A stretch of DNA of 33,655 nt from Leucobacter sp. UBA1945 (lineage in GTDB: Bacteria; Actinomycetota; Actinomycetes; Actinomycetales; Microbacteriaceae): contig DDEV01000143.1 of assembly GCA_002336855.1 (NCBI GenBank), forward strand, positions 659-34,313. Reading direction: 5' to 3'. Below the pieces are notes generated by a model. It had not been told where the DNA came from, ran no database searches, and saw nothing but the letters and a program-made list of their open reading frames with translations. Made by a program: the position numbers and the translations under genes. Shown one piece after another: positions 1-8,469 of this stretch (position 1 is its first letter; each line of letters opens with the position of its first letter).

Positions 1-546
1 CGCTTCGACGGCGTGCGCTACGGCTTCCGCCACCCCGAAGCCAAGGACCTGCGCGACCTGTACGAGATGTCGCGCTCCGAAGGCTTCGGCGAGGAGGTGC
101 AGCGCCGCATCGTGCTGGGCACCTATGTGCTCTCGGCGGGCTACTACGACGCCTACTACGGGAGCGCGCAGAAGGTTCGCACGCTGATCCAGCGCGATTT
201 CGCTCAGGCATTCGCGCAGGTCGACGTGATCGCATCGCCCACCGCTCCGACGACTGCGTGGCAGCTCGGATCGCACGGTGGCGATCCGATGCAGGACTAC
301 TTGAACGACGCCACCACCATTCCGGCGAACCTCGCCGGAATCCCGGGTCTCAGCCTGCCGATCGGCACCGCAGCAGAAGACGGTCTGCCTGTCGGGCTGC
401 AGCTGCTGGCGCCCGCATTCGAAGATGCTCGCCTCTACCGCGCGGGCGCGGCGATCGAGCAGCTCATCACCGAGCGCGACGGGGCGCCGTTCTGGGCGCA
501 GGCCCCTTCCCTTGTCGGTGCTTCGGCAGGAAAGGCGGCGAACTAA
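1..546 (+). CDS. gatA: Glutamyl-tRNA(Gln)/aspartyl-tRNA(Asn) amidotransferase subunit A, 3' end (partial)
   Basis: This is the C-terminal part (181 residues) of the amidase subunit of GatCAB. The complex releases ammonia from glutamine and passes it to GatB, which converts Glu-tRNA(Gln) or Asp-tRNA(Asn) to the amide. The reading frame is already open at base 1, so the catalytic Ser-Ser-Lys triad lies outside the window. Visible amidase-signature features are RYGFR near the start, SRSEGFGEEVQRRIVLGTY, the conserved SPTAPTTAW strand near residues 79-87, and NLAGIPGLSLPIG followed by LPVGLQLLAP near the end. Its TAA stop overlaps the gatB ATG by one base (TAATG), which points to translational coupling. 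The identification rests on these family motifs and on the gatB neighbour. The alternative, another amidase-signature enzyme, is unlikely. Confidence 0.95.
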   Translation, partial: RFDGVRYGFRHPEAKDLRDLYEMSRSEGFGEEVQRRIVLGTYVLSAGYYDAYYGSAQKVRTLIQRDFAQAFAQVDVIASPTAPTTAWQLGSHGGDPMQDYLNDATTIPANLAGIPGLSLPIGTAAEDGLPVGLQLLAPAFEDARLYRAGAAIEQLITERDGAPFWAQAPSLVGASAGKAAN

Positions 547-2060
547 TGGCCAAGACCAAGCTGATGCCGTTCGAGCAGGCGCTCGAACTCTTCGAACCCG
601 TTATCGGGCTCGAGGTGCACGTCGAGCTGAACACCAAGACCAAGATGTTCAGTTCTGCACCCAACGTGTTCGGCAGCGAGCCGAACACCAACCTGACGCC
701 GGTCTGCCTGGGCCTGCCCGGGTCGCTGCCGGTCGTGAACGATCAGGCCGTGCGCTATTCGATCAGTCTGGGTCTCGCTCTCGGGTGCGAGATCGCTGAG
801 GTCTCTGGCTTTGCACGCAAGAACTACTTCTACCCAGACATGGCAAAGAATTACCAGATCTCGCAGTATGATGATCCGATCGCGCATGACGGTTCGGTCG
901 AGATTGAACTCGCATCGGGTCGCGTCGTGCACGTGCCGATCGAGCGCGCGCACATGGAAGAAGATGCGGGCAAGCTGAACCACGTTGGTGGCTCGACCGG
1001 CCGCATTCAGGGCGCCGAGTACTCGCTCGTCGACTACAACCGTGCGGGCGTGCCGCTCGTCGAGATTGTCACGCGCCCGATCTTCGGCGGCGAGGCAGAC
1101 ACCCCCGAGATCGCCGCGGCCTACGTCGCTACGATTCGCGAGATGGTCGTGGCGCTCGGCATTTCCGATGCTCGCATGGAGCGCGGCAACCTGCGTTGCG
1201 ACGCCAACGTCTCGCTGCGCCCGCGCGGCAATGAGAACGCGGGAATGAGCGTGCTCGGCACGCGCACCGAGACGAAGAACGTGAACTCGTTGCGTTCGAT
1301 CGAGCGCGCGGTGCGCTTCGAGATTCAGCGTCAGGCCGCGATCCTCGCAGAAGGCGGATCGATCACGCAAGAAACTCGGCACTGGCACGAGGACACGGGG
1401 GAGACCTCGCCCGGCCGCCCGAAGAGCGACGCCGACGACTACCGGTACTTCCCCGAGCCCGACCTCGCTCCGCTCACGCCCTCGCGCGAGCTCGTCGAAG
1501 AATTGCGCGCGCAGCTGCCAGAGCACCCGACGCTGCGTACGAGACGCCTGCGCTCCGAGTGGGGCTTCAGCGCGCTCGAGTTCCAGGACGTGGTGAACGC
1601 GGGTCTGACCGGCGCGATCGAAGCGACCGTGGCTGCGGGCGTTGCGCCGCAGAGCGCACGCAAGTGGTGGACGGGCGAGATCGCCCGCATCGCCAACGAG
1701 CGCGAGGCACAGCCGACCGACCTCATCACTCCCGAGCAGATCTTCTCGGTGGTCGAACTCGTTGAGGCGGGAACCCTGAATGACAAGCTCGCTCGTCAGG
1801 TGCTTCAGGGCGTCATCGACGGCGAAGGCACCGCGGCAGAGATCGTCGAGGCCCGCGGCCTCGCGATCGTCTCTGATGATGGCCCGCTGATCGAGGCGAT
1901 CGATGCGGCGCTCGCGCAGCAGCCCGACGTGCTCGAGAAGATTCGCGATGGCAAGGTGCAGGCTGCCGGTGCGGTCATCGGCGCGGTCATGAAGGCGATG
2001 CGCGGCCAGGCAGATGCGGCTCGAGTGCGCGAGCTCGTGCTCGAGCGAGCTGCGCATTAG
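546..2060 (+). CDS. gatB: Aspartyl/glutamyl-tRNA amidotransferase subunit B
   Basis: This 504-residue protein is the tRNA-binding, transamidation subunit of GatCAB. It phosphorylates the carboxylate of misacylated Glu-tRNA(Gln) or Asp-tRNA(Asn) and amidates it with ammonia from GatA. The N-terminal catalytic cradle shows the family hallmark GLEVHVELNTKTKMFSS near residues 20-35, then LPGSLPVVN, ARKNYFYPDMAKNYQISQY and RMERGNLRCDANVSLRP. HWHEDTGETSPGRPKSDADDYRYFPEPDL follows in pieces, and the C-terminal helical/YqeY-like tail ends in VIGAVMKAMRGQAD. Length is normal for the family (about 500). The open frame extends upstream of 546, but the coupled ATG in TAATG is the natural start because homologues begin a few residues before the EPVIGLEVH motif. 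It forms an operon with gatA. A strong hairpin follows the stop. Confidence 0.97.
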   Translation: MAKTKLMPFEQALELFEPVIGLEVHVELNTKTKMFSSAPNVFGSEPNTNLTPVCLGLPGSLPVVNDQAVRYSISLGLALGCEIAEVSGFARKNYFYPDMAKNYQISQYDDPIAHDGSVEIELASGRVVHVPIERAHMEEDAGKLNHVGGSTGRIQGAEYSLVDYNRAGVPLVEIVTRPIFGGEADTPEIAAAYVATIREMVVALGISDARMERGNLRCDANVSLRPRGNENAGMSVLGTRTETKNVNSLRSIERAVRFEIQRQAAILAEGGSITQETRHWHEDTGETSPGRPKSDADDYRYFPEPDLAPLTPSRELVEELRAQLPEHPTLRTRRLRSEWGFSALEFQDVVNAGLTGAIEATVAAGVAPQSARKWWTGEIARIANEREAQPTDLITPEQIFSVVELVEAGTLNDKLARQVLQGVIDGEGTAAEIVEARGLAIVSDDGPLIEAIDAALAQQPDVLEKIRDGKVQAAGAVIGAVMKAMRGQADAARVRELVLERAAH

Positions 2061-2102
2061 AGCCGCAGCTCTACCACTCGGCCCGGCGCCGCCTGTAGTT
2101 GA

Positions 2103-2145
2103 AGAACCGCCGCCCGCAAGGTTATTCCTCGCGGGCGGCGGTTCT
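2103..2145. terminator. Hairpin terminator between convergent gatB and the MMPL gene
   Basis: The arms at 2103-2117 and 2131-2145 are perfect 15-base inverted complements (AGAACCGCCGCCCGC and its reverse complement) with a 13-base centre. It sits 42 bases after the gatB stop and 23 bases beyond the stop of the facing MMPL gene, so it probably ends transcription from both sides. There is no long T run on the plus side. The minus side runs into a short T-rich stretch. Confidence 0.8.
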
Positions 2146-2168
2146 GTCGTACGGGCAAACTGGGGCGC

Positions 2169-4352
2169 TCAGCCGCCGTGCCGTCCCACGCGCCAGAGCT
2201 TCGAGGGCCACCAGATGATGCGGCCGAGATCGTAAGCCAGGGCGGGCACGAGCAGCGACCGCACGATGAAGGTGTCGAGCAAGACGCCGAACGCGACGAT
2301 GAACGAGATCTGCGCGAGGAAGAGAATGGGAATTACCGCGAGCGCCGCAAAGGTAGCGGCGAGCACCATACCGGCCGAGGTGATCACCCCGCCGGTGATC
2401 GTGAGGCCCCGCAGTATGCCGTCTCGCGTGCCGTGTTCGAGCGATTCCTCGCGTACACGGGTCATGAGGAAGATGTTGTAGTCGATGCCGAGGGCGACGA
2501 GAAACACGAATCCATAGAGTGGCACCGCCGGGTCGGCGCCGGGAAACTGGAATATGCCGTTAAACACGACGGCGGCGACGCCGAGCGCGGTGCCGAACGA
2601 CAGCACAGTGGTCAAGATCAGCAGAATCGGCGCGAGAATCGAGCGCAATAGCAGCATCAGAATCACGAGGATCACCACGAGCACGATCGGAATGATCAGG
2701 TTGCGGTCGTGAATCGAAGCATCGTTCGTGTCGATTGCCGTAGCCGTCGTGCCGCCGACGAGCGCCCCAGTCAGTTCGCTGTGCAGCGCGGTGCGAAGCT
2801 CGCGCACAGCCCGCTCGGCCCGCTCGCTATCGGCAGCATCGGTGAGCGTCGCCTGCAGCAGCACATCACCACCAGCGACGGTGGGCTCAGGGGCAGGGGC
2901 GCCCGGCGGGCCGAACGCGGATATGCCTTCGGCGGTGACCGGCGCCGATCCGCTCACGGCGTCCGCAGACACGACGCTGACGCTATCGATGCCCGGATTG
3001 GCGAGCAGAATGTCAGCGGCCTGCTGTAGCTCGCCTTTCGCGACGATCACTGAAACGGGACTGCCAGAACCCGCGGCGAAGTGCTCGCCGAGCGCCACCT
3101 GACCGTCTCGCGCCTCGGAGGTACCGAGCACGAGATCTGACTGAGCCACACCCACCGCGTTCAGCTGGGTGACACCTGCGGCACCGACGATGAGCAGCAG
3201 TGCGGTGACGATCCAGATGGGGCGGTGCTTGGTCTTGATCCAGCGCGAAAGCTTCACCCAGATGCCGCGCGTCGCGATTCCGTGCTCTGCGGCAACCACC
3301 TCGGGTTCGTAGACCGGTCGGCGCGGCCAGAACGCCGCCCTTCCAAATGCATACAGGATTGCCGGCAGCAGCGTGAGCGCCGCAAGCATCGCGAAGACGA
3401 TTCCGACGGAGGCCACGGGCCCGAGCGCGCTGTTCGACTTGAGGTCGCTGAGCAGCAGGCAGAGCAGGCCGGCGATGACGGTCCCGCCTGAGGCGAGAAT
3501 CGGTTCGAACGAGCCCTTGATCGCCGCGAACGTTGCCGACCACTTGTCGGCGTGCAGGCGCAGCTGTTCCCGATAGCGAGCGACGTAGAGCAGCGAGTAG
3601 TCGGTGGCGGCGCCGATTACGAGGATGAAGAGAATGCCCTGGGTCTGCCCCGAGAGCATGATGAGCCCCCACTTTGCGAGCCACCAGTTGACGAGCAGTG
3701 CGACAGTCAGGGCGAAGAGGCTTGTCGAAAGCACCGCCACGGGCAAGAGTAGTGAGCGGTACACCACGATGAGAATCAGGAAGACGGCGAGTAGGGCGAC
3801 CCCGAGCAGCAGGCCGTCGATGCCCGAGAAAGCCTTCACGAGGTCGGCAGTGAAGCCGGCGGGGCCGGTCACGTAGACGGTGACCCCCTGAGGCGCTGCG
3901 TCGCGCAGCTGCGCACCGAGATCGGCGACGGTGCTCTTCACATTCTCGGTGTCGCTGATCGGCACGAACGCCTGCGCGGCCTTCCCGTCGTCAGACGGCA
4001 AGAGCGGTGAGAGCTCGTCGCTCACCCCCGCAATCTCTTCAGGAAGTGCAGAGAGGGCGTCACCCAGCGATGACAATTCTGACTTTGTGAGCTGCTGTTC
4101 GCTGGTGAATACCACGACGGCGGGGATCGCCTCAGAGTCTCTGAAGTCGGAAAGCCGTTGCTGCACCTGGGTTGCTTCGGCCGAGGCTGGCAAATAGGCG
4201 GTCTGATCGTTCGACGACACCTCGCTCACCTTGCCAAAGTAGGGGCCGCCGATTCCGGCGCCGGCAAACCAGACCAAAATGAGCATGGCGGGCAGCAATA
4301 CCCTGAGCCATTTCGGCACTCGTGGCTTCGTGGGGTTCAACTGTGTGCTCAT
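2169..4352 (-). CDS. MMPL/RND-family membrane transporter
   Basis: This 727-residue polytopic membrane protein belongs to the MMPL branch of the RND superfamily: proton-driven exporters of lipids, drugs or other hydrophobic compounds. It has the duplicated layout of the family. The first TM segment is at about residues 15-35, an extracytoplasmic loop spans about 36-175, and a five-helix bundle spans about 178-340. A second TM/loop unit follows from about 375. Each half carries the conserved GxxxDY motif: IGAATDYSLL (D251, Y252) and ALGIDYNIFL (D624, Y625). These acidic residues are expected in proton coupling. The start ATG has GAGG about nine bases upstream. It is divergent from a MarR regulator across a palindromic gap, which suggests MarR-controlled efflux. 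The substrate cannot be told from sequence. Confidence 0.93.
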   Translation of the reverse strand: MSTQLNPTKPRVPKWLRVLLPAMLILVWFAGAGIGGPYFGKVSEVSSNDQTAYLPASAEATQVQQRLSDFRDSEAIPAVVVFTSEQQLTKSELSSLGDALSALPEEIAGVSDELSPLLPSDDGKAAQAFVPISDTENVKSTVADLGAQLRDAAPQGVTVYVTGPAGFTADLVKAFSGIDGLLLGVALLAVFLILIVVYRSLLLPVAVLSTSLFALTVALLVNWWLAKWGLIMLSGQTQGILFILVIGAATDYSLLYVARYREQLRLHADKWSATFAAIKGSFEPILASGGTVIAGLLCLLLSDLKSNSALGPVASVGIVFAMLAALTLLPAILYAFGRAAFWPRRPVYEPEVVAAEHGIATRGIWVKLSRWIKTKHRPIWIVTALLLIVGAAGVTQLNAVGVAQSDLVLGTSEARDGQVALGEHFAAGSGSPVSVIVAKGELQQAADILLANPGIDSVSVVSADAVSGSAPVTAEGISAFGPPGAPAPEPTVAGGDVLLQATLTDAADSERAERAVRELRTALHSELTGALVGGTTATAIDTNDASIHDRNLIIPIVLVVILVILMLLLRSILAPILLILTTVLSFGTALGVAAVVFNGIFQFPGADPAVPLYGFVFLVALGIDYNIFLMTRVREESLEHGTRDGILRGLTITGGVITSAGMVLAATFAALAVIPILFLAQISFIVAFGVLLDTFIVRSLLVPALAYDLGRIIWWPSKLWRVGRHGG

Positions 4353-4396
4353 TGACTATGCCTCACGTACGGATTCGTTCATAAGAAGTAGCTAGA

Positions 4397-4415
4397 TAGG
4401 CTAGGAGTTAGCCTA
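4397..4415. promoter_or_regulatory. Palindromic operator in the MMPL-marR divergent promoter gap
   Basis: TAGGCTA (4397-4403) and TAGCCTA (4409-4415) form a perfect 7-base inverted repeat with a 5-base centre. A third copy of the half-site, TTAGGC (4425-4430), follows 9 bases later. The size and symmetry fit a MarR dimer site. It lies just upstream of a -10-like GATAAT (4433-4438) for marR and 45 bases from the MMPL start, so one bound repressor could act on both genes. Binding by this particular MarR protein is inferred. Confidence 0.6.
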
Positions 4416-4446
4416 GCATGCATCTTAGGCAAGATAATATGTGTGT

Positions 4447-5010
4447 ATGAACGAGAGGGCGAGTGACTCGAGTCAGGGTGGCAGTCTGTACCACCTCGAT
4501 TCGAGCGACCCGCTCGGCGAGCTGATCGATCGATCGCAAGTGAGCCCACAAGACATTGCTGAGATCAATCGCATCATGGCGGCGATGGCGGCGCTGCGCC
4601 AAGCCGAGGAGAAGCTCTCAGAGGCGTCACTGCGCTACATGAAGCTCAATCGCACGGACATGCGCGCCCTGCACTTCTTGATCGTCGCCGAGAACCGCAA
4701 GCAGATTGTCACCCCCAGCGCGATTGCAGAGCACCTCGGTATCTCGACAGCGTCGACCACGAAGCTGCTTGACCGCCTCGAACGCGGCGACCACATTTTG
4801 CGGCACACTCACCCTACGGATCGAAGGGCCCTGCACATCACCGTGCAGCCCGAGACCCGGGCTGCGGCGATGCGCACGGTCGGCAAACAGCACGCGAAGC
4901 GATTCATCGCGAGTATCGACCTGAGCTCAGAAGAGCGCGCCGTCGTCGCGCGCTTTCTCGAGAATATGGCGAGCCAGCTCGAGGTGAAAGAAGGGGAGTG
5001 GGGCGCCTAA
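4447..5010 (+). CDS. MarR-family transcriptional regulator
   Basis: This 187-residue winged-helix DNA-binding protein of the MarR type usually acts as a dimeric ligand-responsive repressor. An N-terminal extension of about 45 residues precedes the fold. The HTH is TPSAIAEHLGISTASTTKLLDRLE, followed by the wing HPTDRRALHITV with the MarR-typical DRR. C-terminal dimerisation helices close the protein. I chose ATG 4447 because a -10-like GATAAT lies 8 bases upstream, which fits a leaderless transcript. A GTG two codons earlier (4441) is also possible. It is divergent from the MMPL exporter and probably controls it and itself through the palindrome at 4397-4415. Its stop codon overlaps the stop of the convergent mvaS by three bases. 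Confidence 0.92.
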   Translation: MNERASDSSQGGSLYHLDSSDPLGELIDRSQVSPQDIAEINRIMAAMAALRQAEEKLSEASLRYMKLNRTDMRALHFLIVAENRKQIVTPSAIAEHLGISTASTTKLLDRLERGDHILRHTHPTDRRALHITVQPETRAAAMRTVGKQHAKRFIASIDLSSEERAVVARFLENMASQLEVKEGEWGA

Positions 5011-6239
5011 GCGTTGCGCTCGTACTGGCGGGCCTGATCCTTGACACCGCTGAAACGGAACGGTGCCGAGGTGACGCGAGGAGTCTCGTAGTCGTCAGCA
5101 CTCGGGCGCTCAGCCTGATGCAGCTCACGATAGGCCGCGATGTCGAGCGGCTCACGTGCCTCGAGCGTGGCATAGAAGCTTGATGCAGCTTCGGCGTCGA
5201 AATAGCCTGGCTGCACGATGCCCGTGAGAAACTCGCTCACGCTGCCCGAACCATAGCTGAAGAGGCCGATGCGCTTGCCCTCGAGCTCAGCGTCGTGGTG
5301 CAGCAGGGCGGCGAGGCCCGCGAACACTGATGCCGTGTACGAGTTGCCGAGGCGGCGGTTGTAGAGCGTGCCTGTCGCGAGCCCGGTGTCGCGTGCCGCA
5401 TCGTCTGAATCGTTGGAGCCGTCGACCGCCACTTCGCCGGGCAGCTCGAGGCCCAGATCGACGCCCGTGAGCGCAGCGAGGTGTGCCTGAGCCTTCTTCG
5501 CCATCTTCGTGAACGGCTGGTGGTAGATGATGCGGTCGATCTGGTCGATGCCCGGGCCGCCCTGAGCCTGCAGGTCTGCCCACGCGCCGCTGAGCGCGTC
5601 GAGGTAGGCCGACATCGAGAGTTTGCCGTCGACGACCGCGGTGGTCGAGTCGTTAGGGCGCCAGAAATCATCGACATCGTCGGTGAAGAGGCCAGCTGCA
5701 GCCTCGATCTCGAGCAGTGCGGGGTTTGCCGAGACGAGCATAGCGACGGCTCCCGCACCCTGCGTGGGCTCGCCGGGGCTGTCGAGCTGGTAGCGGGCGA
5801 TGTCGCTCGAGATGATGAGGACGCGCTCGTTCGGGTTGCGTGCCACGATGCCAAGCGCTGCCTGCAGTGCGGCGGTGCCGCCGTAGCAGGCCTGCTTCAG
5901 CTCGACGACGCGTACCTGGCTCGGCAGGCCGAGCAGACGCTGCACGGGCACGCCGGCGGCCTTCGACTGGTCGACGCCCGATTCGGTCGCGAACATGACC
6001 GTACGAATGCCTTCGGTGCCGTTTCGTTCGATCAGGGGCAGCGCCGCGGCGGCGCCCATCGTCACGATGTCTTCGTCTGGGGCTGGGAAGCTGAACTGGT
6101 CCTGGCCGAGGCCGAGGCGGTACTTCGCCGGCTCGGTGCCGTTCGAGTGCGCGAGATCGGCGAGGTCGACCACGTGATGGGTCGTCGTGATCTCCAGATC
6201 GTGAATTCCGATCGGGGTGGCAGCAGTCGAAGCACTCAT
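5007..6239 (-). CDS. mvaS: Hydroxymethylglutaryl-CoA synthase
   Basis: This 410-residue enzyme condenses acetyl-CoA with acetoacetyl-CoA to HMG-CoA, the entry step of the mevalonate pathway. The catalytic triad of bacterial HMG-CoA synthases is visible: Glu86 in FATESGVDQSKA, the acyl-accepting Cys118 in ELKQACYGGTAALQ, and His240 in IIYHQPFTKMAKKA. The C-terminal IGLFSYGSGSVSEFLTG is also typical. Length matches the family (about 390-400). The frame stays open further upstream, but the ATG at 6239 has AAAGGAG nine bases before it and overlaps the mvaA stop as ATGA, which settles the start. It is the last gene of the six-gene mevalonate operon and ends tail-to-tail with marR with overlapping stop codons. 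Confidence 0.96.
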   Translation of the reverse strand: MSASTAATPIGIHDLEITTTHHVVDLADLAHSNGTEPAKYRLGLGQDQFSFPAPDEDIVTMGAAAALPLIERNGTEGIRTVMFATESGVDQSKAAGVPVQRLLGLPSQVRVVELKQACYGGTAALQAALGIVARNPNERVLIISSDIARYQLDSPGEPTQGAGAVAMLVSANPALLEIEAAAGLFTDDVDDFWRPNDSTTAVVDGKLSMSAYLDALSGAWADLQAQGGPGIDQIDRIIYHQPFTKMAKKAQAHLAALTGVDLGLELPGEVAVDGSNDSDDAARDTGLATGTLYNRRLGNSYTASVFAGLAALLHHDAELEGKRIGLFSYGSGSVSEFLTGIVQPGYFDAEAASSFYATLEAREPLDIAAYRELHQAERPSADDYETPRVTSAPFRFSGVKDQARQYERNA

Positions 6240-7309
6240 GCGCTCGGCTTCTCCTTTCGCTCCATAAGTATGTGTGTGGCCATCAGTTCGCCGGGATTCG
6301 TTTGCGCAGCGAGCAGCGAGAGCTCCCCACACAACACCGTGGCGGCCATCAGTGCGGCCAGGCGACGGGAATTCTCACCAGGCTCGCGATCCTCGCGACA
6401 TCCCAGCTTCTCGAGCGCGTCGTTGACGTGCGCGAGGTGTTTCCCATTACCAACAGTACCAACGATGAGGTGAGGAAGTGTGCAAGAGAAGTAGAGACCT
6501 TCCTCTCGCTCCTCGGCGTAGGTGATGCCCTGGGAGCCCTCGACGATGTTCGCGGCGTCTTGCCCGGTCGAAAGATAGAAGGCGAGCAGCATGTTCGCAT
6601 AGTGCGCGTTGGCCGAGCGCAGAGCGCCGGCGATGGTGCTGCCGACCAGATTCTTGCGCACCACCAAGTCGGTGATCTGGCGTGCCGTCGACCGAAGCCG
6701 TCGCTCAACGACCTCATGTGGAATCAGGATCTCGGCCACCACGTTGCGGCCGCGACCGAGAATGCCGTTGACCGCCGTCGCCTTCTTGTCGGAGCAGAAG
6801 TTGCCAGAGATCGAGCCGTACTCGAGGCCGATGTTCCACGACAGAATTCGTTGCATGAGCGCGTCTGACGCGTTCGTCACCATGTTGTGGCCAGAAGCGT
6901 CTCCGGTCTTGTATGCGAAGCGCACGAAGAGCAGGTTGCCGACGATCTCGGGGTGCGCCTCGATGAGACGGGCGTGGCGGCTGCCCGCAGCGACCACCTC
7001 GGCGAGTTCATCGAAGCGCTGCTGCACGACGCTCGCCCCGTGCTCTGCCACGACCGCGCTGGGAGTGACGAAGAGCACTGATCGGCTCATGCGCTCGTCA
7101 ACGATCACGGTGCGAATGCCGCCCTCGATCTCGCGCGAGATCGAGGCGCCGCGGCCCACCGAGGGCCAGAGCGGGGTCTCGTAGGTTGCGAGAGGCACCG
7201 AGATCTCGGCGTGAGGAGCGTTTGGCGCGACAGCGTCACCGCTCACTCGAAGCGGGCCGACCCAGCGGGTAGGTACCTCGGTGGCGAAGGTTTCTGCGGT
7301 GGCGTTCAC
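6236..7309 (-). CDS. mvaA: Hydroxymethylglutaryl-CoA reductase (class I-like)
   Basis: This 357-residue enzyme reduces HMG-CoA to mevalonate with two equivalents of NAD(P)H. Motifs resemble the catalytic half of class I (eukaryote/archaeal-type) reductases: Glu44 in TYETPLWPSVGRG, DASGHNM (137-143), Lys175 in SDKKATAVN, KNLVGSTIAGA, Asp251 in STGQDAANIVEGSQ, and a C-terminal His346 in MATHILMERK. These correspond to the catalytic Glu, Lys, Asp and His of the family. There is no membrane domain, so the enzyme is soluble. The start is GTG 7309, two bases after the fni stop, with AGGAG nine bases upstream. The open frame upstream of it overlaps fni and has no family similarity. The stop TGA is shared with the mvaS start (ATGA). 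Confidence 0.95.
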   Translation of the reverse strand: MNATAETFATEVPTRWVGPLRVSGDAVAPNAPHAEISVPLATYETPLWPSVGRGASISREIEGGIRTVIVDERMSRSVLFVTPSAVVAEHGASVVQQRFDELAEVVAAGSRHARLIEAHPEIVGNLLFVRFAYKTGDASGHNMVTNASDALMQRILSWNIGLEYGSISGNFCSDKKATAVNGILGRGRNVVAEILIPHEVVERRLRSTARQITDLVVRKNLVGSTIAGALRSANAHYANMLLAFYLSTGQDAANIVEGSQGITYAEEREEGLYFSCTLPHLIVGTVGNGKHLAHVNDALEKLGCREDREPGENSRRLAALMAATVLCGELSLLAAQTNPGELMATHILMERKEKPSA

Positions 7310-7311
7310 AG

Positions 7312-8469
7312 CTACTGGCTCCTGAGTTCGGTGTGGTCTGCGGGATGGGCGGCGTCGTGACGAGCCGCGTCTATCTGTGTAGCGTTGGATCGCCTGGCCA
7401 GCGACGGCGTGTCGATGCCCCGCAGTAGACAGTACTCCGCCAGGCCTCCCCGTACGAGCATGTCGGTATGGGTGAGGTGCGCGGGGGTCGTAGCGCCGAG
7501 CATGGCGAGGATCGCCGTCGTCTGGTCGAGCCACTGCCTGATGAGTGGCACGAGGGCCTCCGCGCCGCCCGCCCGCACGGTTTCGAGAAAGGTGCCCGCG
7601 ACGCCGACCGCCTTCGCGCCCGCGGCGAGGGCCTTCACGACGTCGTAGGGGTGACGCACTCCACCTGACGCGAGCAGCTCGGGGCCGCTCGGGGGTGCGT
7701 CGAGCAGGCAGGCCATGGCCGACTGCCCGAAGCCGGAGAGCATCGAGTAGTCGCCCTGCTCGCTCGTGCGGCGCGCGTTCTCGATGCGAAGAAAATCGGT
7801 GCCGCCCTTGCCGCTCACATCTGCCACGCGTGCGCCCAGTTCGGTGAGGCGTTCGAGGGTGCGTCGGCTGAGACCGAAGCCGACCTCTTTCACGATGACG
7901 GGCACCGGTGAGGCGGCGATGAGCGTCTCGAGCGAGCGCTGCCAGCTCGAAAAGTCGCGACTGCCCTCTGGCATCACCGTCTCTTGCACCGCGTTCAGGT
8001 GCACCTGCAATGCGTCAGCCTGCAGCAGGTCAACGGCGCGCACCGCGTCGCTCGCTGGTCGCCCGACGCCGATGTTTGCCATCACGAATCCGTCGGGGTT
8101 CTCGTCGCGAATAACCGTGAACCCGCGTCTGATTGCGGCGTCTTCCGGCGCGTCGAGTGCGATTGACACTGAGCCGCAGGCGATGGGCAGGCCGGTCTCG
8201 CGCGCGGCGATTGCGAGCTCTCGGTTGATGATGCCGGTCTGCTCGGTGCCGCCCGTCATACCGTTGACGTAAAACGGCGTGGCCCAGCGCCACTCGTTGA
8301 CCGTCACAGCGAGACTTACGTCGTTCGCGTCGATGCCGCCGAGGGCGTGATGCAAGAATTCGACGTCATCGAACTCGCGGGTGTCGGCAGCATGCTTGCG
8401 CTGGGCGCTTGCCAGCTCGACATGGTCGTCTTTTCGTGCCGCGCGTACGGCGGGTGGTTCAACGCTCAT
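7312..8469 (-). CDS. fni: Type 2 isopentenyl-diphosphate delta-isomerase
   Basis: This 385-residue FMN- and NAD(P)H-dependent enzyme interconverts IPP and DMAPP. It has the type 2 (FMN, TIM-barrel) signatures: RKDDHVELA at the N-terminus, PFYVNGMTGGT, ANIGVG, LQVHLNAVQETVMPEG, PVIVKEVGFGLS and VADVSGKGGTDF. A glycine-rich phosphate-binding segment follows (ASGGVRHPYDVVKALAAGAKAVGVAG). It is unrelated to the Nudix type 1 isomerase. The start ATG 8469 has AAGGAG seven bases upstream and lies 11 bases inside the 3' end of pmk. The usual length is about 350, and this protein carries a slightly longer C-terminus. It is the fourth gene of the mevalonate operon. Confidence 0.96.
   Translation of the reverse strand: MSVEPPAVRAARKDDHVELASAQRKHAADTREFDDVEFLHHALGGIDANDVSLAVTVNEWRWATPFYVNGMTGGTEQTGIINRELAIAARETGLPIACGSVSIALDAPEDAAIRRGFTVIRDENPDGFVMANIGVGRPASDAVRAVDLLQADALQVHLNAVQETVMPEGSRDFSSWQRSLETLIAASPVPVIVKEVGFGLSRRTLERLTELGARVADVSGKGGTDFLRIENARRTSEQGDYSMLSGFGQSAMACLLDAPPSGPELLASGGVRHPYDVVKALAAGAKAVGVAGTFLETVRAGGAEALVPLIRQWLDQTTAILAMLGATTPAHLTHTDMLVRGGLAEYCLLRGIDTPSLARRSNATQIDAARHDAAHPADHTELRSQ

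Noticed and set aside
543..2057. 504-codon open frame antisense to gatB
   Set aside because: It mirrors gatB in a GC-rich genome. The protein is Arg/His/Asp-rich without family features, and gatB is certain.
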